Of a stretch of 64,000 nucleotides of DNA, positions 59,660 through 64,000 are shown one piece after another (the stretch's first letter is position 1; every line of letters starts with the position of its first letter). The position numbers and the translations under genes are program-made. Source of the stretch: Streptomyces flaveolus (GTDB lineage Bacteria > Actinomycetota > Actinomycetes > Streptomycetales > Streptomycetaceae); NCBI RefSeq assembly GCF_014648815.1, contig NZ_BMRV01000020.1, forward strand, positions 1 to 64,000, read 5' to 3'. Under the pieces are notes generated by a model that did no database searches, had not been told where the DNA came from, and was given only the letters and a program-made list of their open reading frames with translations.

Positions 59660-62542
59660 TCACTCCCCCGTCAGCCCCTCCGCCAGCACCTCCGCCAGAT
59701 GCCGCCCCCGCACACCCGCCAGCTGCTCCAGCTGTGTCCGGCACGAGAAGCCGTCCGCCAGGACCACCGCCCCGTCCGGTGCCTCACGCACCGCCGGCAG
59801 CAACTGGTCCTCGGCGCACGCGGCCGAGACCGCGTGATGGCCTTTCTCGAAGCCGAAGTTGCCCGCGAGGCCGCAGCAGCCGCCGCTCAGCTCACCGGTC
59901 AGGCCCGCCGCCTCGCGCAGACGGCGGTCGGCCGCGTCTCCCAGTACCGCGTGCTGGTGGCAGTGGGTCTGGCCGGTGACCGGGCGGTCCACGGCGGGTG
60001 GGGTCCAGTCGGGGGCGTGGCGCTCCAGGGCCTCGGCGAACGTCAGGACGCGGGCGGCGAGCCGGGCGGCGCGCGGATCGTCGTGGAGCAGTTCCGGCAG
60101 GTCCGTGCGCAGGGCCGCCGCGCAGCTCGGTTCCAGGACGACCACCGGCGCGCGCGTCTCCAGCACCGGCGCCATCAGGTCCAGCGTGCGGCGCATCACC
60201 GCGCGGGCCCGGTCCAGCTGACCCGTGGAGACGTACGTCAGGCCGCAGCAGACCCGGCCCCGGCGGGCGGTCAGCAGGTCGGCCGCCGACCCCGAGGCAC
60301 CGTCCCCGACGGCCCGGCCCCGCAGCGTCGGCGGCAGAGCCACCCGCAGTCCCGCGGCCTCCAGCACCCGTACGGCGGCCCGCCCCACGGACGGTGACAG
60401 GTGCTCGGTGAAGGTGTCGGGCCAGAGCACCACCAGGTCGCCGGACCGCCCGGCGGCCGGACGCCGCCTGCGCCACCACCGCGTGAACGTCTCCCCGGCC
60501 AGCCGCGGCAGCTCCCGCTCGCCCGCGATCCCGCCCAGCCGTTTCGCCACCGCGGCCAACGGCCGGACCGAGGCCAGGGCGTTGACGACCGGAGCGGTCC
60601 GGGTCCACGCCGCCCAGCGCAGCCACACCGGCAGCCACCCCATCGCGTAGTGGGCGGCGGGGCGGCGCCGGCCCGCGTAGTGGTGGTGCAGGAACTCCGC
60701 CTTGTACGTGGCCATGTCCACCCCGACCGGGCAGTCGGAGCGGCAGCCCTTGCAGGACAGACACAGGTCCAGGGCGTCGCGGACCTCCGTGGACCGCCAG
60801 CCGTCGGTCACCAGCTCACCGGCGAGCATCTCGTGCAGCAGCCGCGCCCTGCCCCGCGTGGAGTTCTCCTCCTCCCCCGTCGCCCGGAACGAGGGGCACA
60901 TCACCCCGGAGCCGGAGACCGACGCCGTACGGCACTTGGCGACGCCGACGCAGCGTCGCACCGCCGCCGAGAAGTCGCCCCCGTCGGCCGGGTAGCCGAA
61001 CTCCACGTCCACCGGGTCGCGCGGCAGGACGGCGAAGCGCAGGTTCGCGTCCAGCGGCGCCGGGCGGACCAGCATCCCCGGGTTGAGCAGGTCGTCCGGG
61101 TCCCAGACGCCCTTGGCCCGCTCGAAGAGGGCCACCGTCTCCTCGCCGTACATCCGCGGCAGCAGCTCCGCCCGCGCCTGCCCGTCCCCGTGCTCCCCGG
61201 AGAGGGAGCCTCCGTGGGCCACGACCACGTCCGCCAGTTCCTGCGAGAAGCGGCGGAAGCGGGCCACCCCGGCGTCCGTCAGCAGGTCGAAGTCGATGCG
61301 TACGTGGATGCAGCCGTCGCCGAAGTGCCCGTACGGCGTGCCGCGCAGGCCGTGGGCGGTCAGCAGCGCCCTGAAGTCCCGCAGGTAGGCGCCGAGCCGG
61401 GCCGGCGGCACCGCGCAGTCCTCCCAGCCCGGCCACGCCTCCGCCCCTCCCCCGGACTCCGTCTGGGAGGTGCCCCCAGGCATCCGCGTCGCCGTGCCGC
61501 TCGCGTCCTCCCGGATCCGCCACAGCGCCCGCTGCCCGGCCGGGTCGGTCACCACCAGCGCGTCCACGACGTCGGCCGCCCGCACGACGGCCTCCGCACG
61601 CGCGCGTGCCTCCGCCTGCGACGCACCGCCCGTCTCCACGAACAGCCAGGCCCCGCCCCGCGGCAGCCCCCGCGCGGACGGCACCAGGTCCACCGCCATG
61701 CCCTCCACGGTCAGCGGCCCGAGCGGCAGCAGGCCGGCCGCCGCCTCCGCGGCCCCGGCCTCGTCGGCGTAGCCCAGCACCGCCAGCGCACGCGCGCGTG
61801 GCGCCTCGACCAGCCGGACCTCCGCCTCGGTCAGCACGCCCAGCGTGCCCTCCGAGCCGCAGAAGGAGCGGGCGACGTCCGCGCCGTGCTCGGGGAGCAG
61901 CGCGTCCAGCGCGTAGCCGGAGATGCGGCGGGGCAGGGCGGGGAAGCCGGTGCGCAGCCGCGCCAGGTCGCCGTCCACCAGCTCGCGCAGGCCCTCCGGC
62001 GCCCCCGCCCAGTCCCGCCCGAGCCGCAGCCGCCGCCCGCGCGCGGTCAGCACGGTCAGCTCGCGCACGCTGTCCGCCGTGGTGCCCCAGGCCACCGAGT
62101 GGGAGCCGCACGAGTTGTTGCCGATCATCCCGCCGAGCGTGCAGCGGCTGTGGGTGGAGGGGTCGGGGCCGAAGCGCAGGCCGTGCGGAGCGGCGGCCTC
62201 CTGGAGGCGGTCGAGGACCAGGCCCGGCTGGACGACCGCCGTGCGCGCCCCGGGGTCGAGGGAGACCAGCCGGTTCATGTGCCGGGTGAAGTCCAGGACG
62301 ACGCCCCTGCCGGTGGCCTGCCCCGCGATCGACGTGCCCCCGCCGCGCGCCACGACCGGCACACCCCGCTCCCGGCACACCTCCAGCACGGCTGCCACGT
62401 CGTCGGCGTCCCGCGGCGCCACCACCCCGAGCGGGACGCGCCGGTAGTTGGACGCGTCCATGGTGGTCAGCGCCCGGGAGGTGACGTCGAATCCGACCTC
62501 GCCCCGGACGGCCCCGCGCAGTGCTGCCTCCAGATCGGTCAT
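59660..62542 (-). CDS. FAD-linked oxidase fused to Fe-S/CCG reductase (D-lactate/glycolate dehydrogenase-like)
   Basis: 960 residues. Residues 1-470 are FAD-binding (GGGTSIAGQATGRGVVLD; GNNSCGSHSVAWG) with a GlcD-type C-lobe containing GEHGDG. From about 540 a [4Fe-4S] motif CLSCKGCRSDCP, then CCG domains CCGLTYVSTG and GGCCGLAGNFGFEK. This GlcD-GlpC fusion oxidises a 2-hydroxyacid and sends electrons to the quinone pool. D-lactate is most likely but glycolate is possible. The ATG at 62542 is natural. It is divergent from serC. Confidence 0.92.
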   Translation of the reverse strand: MTDLEAALRGAVRGEVGFDVTSRALTTMDASNYRRVPLGVVAPRDADDVAAVLEVCRERGVPVVARGGGTSIAGQATGRGVVLDFTRHMNRLVSLDPGARTAVVQPGLVLDRLQEAAAPHGLRFGPDPSTHSRCTLGGMIGNNSCGSHSVAWGTTADSVRELTVLTARGRRLRLGRDWAGAPEGLRELVDGDLARLRTGFPALPRRISGYALDALLPEHGADVARSFCGSEGTLGVLTEAEVRLVEAPRARALAVLGYADEAGAAEAAAGLLPLGPLTVEGMAVDLVPSARGLPRGGAWLFVETGGASQAEARARAEAVVRAADVVDALVVTDPAGQRALWRIREDASGTATRMPGGTSQTESGGGAEAWPGWEDCAVPPARLGAYLRDFRALLTAHGLRGTPYGHFGDGCIHVRIDFDLLTDAGVARFRRFSQELADVVVAHGGSLSGEHGDGQARAELLPRMYGEETVALFERAKGVWDPDDLLNPGMLVRPAPLDANLRFAVLPRDPVDVEFGYPADGGDFSAAVRRCVGVAKCRTASVSGSGVMCPSFRATGEEENSTRGRARLLHEMLAGELVTDGWRSTEVRDALDLCLSCKGCRSDCPVGVDMATYKAEFLHHHYAGRRRPAAHYAMGWLPVWLRWAAWTRTAPVVNALASVRPLAAVAKRLGGIAGERELPRLAGETFTRWWRRRRPAAGRSGDLVVLWPDTFTEHLSPSVGRAAVRVLEAAGLRVALPPTLRGRAVGDGASGSAADLLTARRGRVCCGLTYVSTGQLDRARAVMRRTLDLMAPVLETRAPVVVLEPSCAAALRTDLPELLHDDPRAARLAARVLTFAEALERHAPDWTPPAVDRPVTGQTHCHQHAVLGDAADRRLREAAGLTGELSGGCCGLAGNFGFEKGHHAVSAACAEDQLLPAVREAPDGAVVLADGFSCRTQLEQLAGVRGRHLAEVLAEGLTGE

Positions 62543-62652
62543 GCGTCCAGGATGGGCTCTCGTAGCTCGCTACAGGTCCGCAAGGCGGAGATCTCGTCTC
62601 ATCGGACGGACATGTCGCCGTCCGGTTTCACCCAGGGGGTAGCCTCCGGCTC

Positions 62653-63771
62653 GTGGCTGAGATCCAGATTCCTGCTGACATCAAGCCCGCGGACGGTCGA
62701 TTCGGCGCGGGTCCCTCCAAGGTGCGGGTGGAGGCGCTGGACGCGCTGGCCGCCACCGGTACGTCCCTCCTCGGGACCTCCCACCGCCAGGCCCCGGTCA
62801 AGAACCTGGTCGGCAAGGTCCGTGAGGGCATCCGCGAGCTGTTCCAGCTCCCCGACGGTTACGAGGTGATCCTCGGCAACGGCGGCTCCACGGCGTTCTG
62901 GGACGTCGCGACGCACGGCCTGATCGAGAACAAGTCGCAGCACCTCACCTTCGGCGAGTTCTCCTCCAAGTTCGCCAAGGCGGCCAAGCTCGCCCCCTGG
63001 CTGGCCGAGCCGACGGTCGTCTCCGCCGACCCGGGCACCCACCCCGAGGCGCGGGCCGAGGCCGGCGTGGACGTGTACGCGTTCACCCACAACGAGACCT
63101 CGACCGGTGTCGCCATGCCCATCGAGCGGGTCGCCGGCGCGGACGAGGGCTCCCTCGTGCTGGTCGACGCGACCTCGGGCGCCGGCGGCCTGCCCGTCGA
63201 CATCGCCGAGACCGACGTCTACTACTTCGCCCCGCAGAAGTCCTTCGCCTCCGACGGCGGCCTGTGGATCGGCGTCTTCTCCCCGGCCGCCATCGAGCGC
63301 GCCGAGCGGATCCACGCGTCCGGCCGGCACGTCCCGGAGTTCTTCTCGCTGCCGACGGCGATCGACAACTCCCGCAAGAACCAGACGTACAACACCCCGG
63401 CGCTGGCCACCCTGTTCCTCCTCAACGAGCAGCTGGAGTGGATGAACGGCCAGGGCGGCCTGGACTTCACCGTCCGCCGCACCGCGACCTCCGCGCGCAC
63501 GCTGTACGGCTGGGCAGAGGACGTGAAGTTCGCGACGCCGTTCGTCACCGACCCGGCCAAGCGGTCGCAGGTCATCGGCACCATCGACTTCTCCGACGAC
63601 ATCGACGCCGCCGCCGTCGCCAAGGTGCTGCGCGCCAACGGCATCGTCGACACCGAGCCGTACCGCAAGCTCGGCCGCAACCAGCTGCGGGTCGCGATGT
63701 TCCCGGCGATCGACCCGGCCGACGTCGAGGCGCTGACCAAGTGCATCGACTACGTGATCGAGAAGCTCTGA
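62653..63771 (+). CDS. serC: Phosphoserine aminotransferase
   Basis: 372 residues, class V aminotransferase. Converts 3-phosphohydroxypyruvate plus glutamate to phosphoserine in serine synthesis; also acts in pyridoxal biosynthesis in some species. GAGPSKVR at the start, HNETSTGVAMP, and FAPQKSFAS with PLP-binding Lys196. The GTG at 62653 is the annotated-type start. A terminator follows. Confidence 0.95.
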   Translation: MAEIQIPADIKPADGRFGAGPSKVRVEALDALAATGTSLLGTSHRQAPVKNLVGKVREGIRELFQLPDGYEVILGNGGSTAFWDVATHGLIENKSQHLTFGEFSSKFAKAAKLAPWLAEPTVVSADPGTHPEARAEAGVDVYAFTHNETSTGVAMPIERVAGADEGSLVLVDATSGAGGLPVDIAETDVYYFAPQKSFASDGGLWIGVFSPAAIERAERIHASGRHVPEFFSLPTAIDNSRKNQTYNTPALATLFLLNEQLEWMNGQGGLDFTVRRTATSARTLYGWAEDVKFATPFVTDPAKRSQVIGTIDFSDDIDAAAVAKVLRANGIVDTEPYRKLGRNQLRVAMFPAIDPADVEALTKCIDYVIEKL

Positions 63772-63793
63772 TCACCACTCCCGTACGACGGTA

Positions 63794-63819
63794 GGGGCGC
63801 CCGGCATGCCGGGCGCCCC
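63794..63819. terminator. Palindromic terminator after serC
   Basis: A 26-base palindrome, 12-base arms (GGGGCGCCCGGC/GCCGGGCGCCCC) with AT loop, between convergent serC and the ABC permease; it can serve both strands. Confidence 0.8.
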
Positions 63820-63836
63820 TCGCCGTTCTCCCGCTC

Positions 63837-64000
63837 CTACCGGCTGAGCCGCTGGAAGCGGCGCACCGCCAGCGGCAGGAAGACCGCCGTCAGCACCACC
63901 GGCCAGGCTCCCGCCATCAGCAGCGCGTGCTGCTCGACCCACGAGTCGCCGCCGCCCGCCGGCGTGCCGAACAGGTCGCGGGCCGCCGCCGCCGTGGAGG
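63837..64000 (-). CDS. C-terminal end of an ABC-2 type permease (partial)
   Basis: The minus-strand frame runs into the window edge and ends at TAG (63837-63839): GGGDSWVEQHALLMAG, then AWPVVLTAVFLPLAVRRF and a short basic tail. This is the typical last helix of daunorubicin-resistance-type permeases. Only 54 codons are visible, so no more can be said about the substrate. Confidence 0.8.
   Translation of the reverse strand, partial: STAAAARDLFGTPAGGGDSWVEQHALLMAGAWPVVLTAVFLPLAVRRFQRLSR

Noticed and set aside
60401..62869. 822-codon plus-strand frame
   Set aside because: Shadow of the 960-residue FAD/Fe-S gene, Arg/Pro/Gly-rich, no ribosome binding site.
1..64000. Iron box (DmdR target) in this window
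   Set aside because: I did not see the TTAGGTTAGGCTCACCTAA-type 19-mer anywhere by eye; no site is claimed.
1..64000. CRISPR, tRNA, rRNA, IS or phage attachment sites
   Set aside because: No regular repeat-spacer array, cloverleaf, transposase or integrase was visible.

Overview
The window is high-GC actinobacterial DNA, almost certainly a Streptomyces chromosome close to S. coelicolor. Codons are G/C-ending, GTG starts are common, and genes overlap by GTGA/ATGA. From memory, the gene order follows the S. coelicolor SCO4426-to-SCO4366 block, read left to right: afsR, afsS, afsK, a kbpA-like gene, purU, an SCO4402-family gene, dmdR1, citrate synthase, pdxH, cinnamate:CoA ligase, acyl-CoA carboxylase and serC. 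No rRNA, tRNA, phage, insertion sequence or CRISPR array was seen.

Layout. 0-2.5 kb: end of a secreted protein, a class F sortase, an EEP-fold hydrolase and a deazaflavin-dependent reductase. 2.5-13.3 kb: the AfsK/AfsR/AfsS antibiotic-control locus. AfsK (Ser/Thr kinase with a PQQ propeller) phosphorylates AfsR (SARP/NB-ARC/TPR), which switches on AfsS, a 61-residue triple-repeat peptide. A three-gene cassette (HExxH metallopeptidase-like protein, MAB_1171c-type membrane protein, FAD monooxygenase) sits between afsS and afsK. 13.4-20.8 kb: regulators, flavin enzymes, an MFS carrier and a GlxA-type regulator. 21.1-25.4 kb: a signalling patch of HATPase, EF-hand protein, STAS protein, group IV sigma factor and zinc-finger anti-sigma factor. 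25.6-35.2 kb: PurU, an SCO4402-family protein, a lipoprotein binding protein, a membrane scaffold with repeated TQY(I/L) motifs, an HTH/TPR regulator, a degenerate prim-pol protein and an ABC exporter. 35.2-43.3 kb: a pseudo-alpha/beta hydrolase, the iron regulator DmdR1, a SIS protein, a PAS protein, a RidA-GNAT fusion, citrate synthase and PdxH. 43.4-53.4 kb: an eight-gene, tightly overlapping acyl-CoA catabolic operon on the minus strand, ending with its probable TetR regulator and starting near a CAAGCATGCTTG palindrome. 53.6-64 kb: transporter, Nudix, SUKH-4, DinB, a decayed FG-GAP gene, a phosphoesterase, a lipase-like gene with an in-frame stop, a fused FAD/Fe-S dehydrogenase, SerC and the end of an ABC permease.

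The strongest leads are the cassette inside the afs locus, a 12-codon ORF with a strong ribosome binding site followed by two RNA hairpins (41.0-41.3 kb), a structured non-coding stretch ending in a strong hairpin (36.2-36.44 kb), a hydrolase whose nucleophile Ser is Ala, repeated putative phosphothreonine docking motifs in a membrane protein, and the carboxylase/AtuA/CoA-ligase operon whose substrate is unknown. Statements about S. coelicolor homologues are recalled, not searched.
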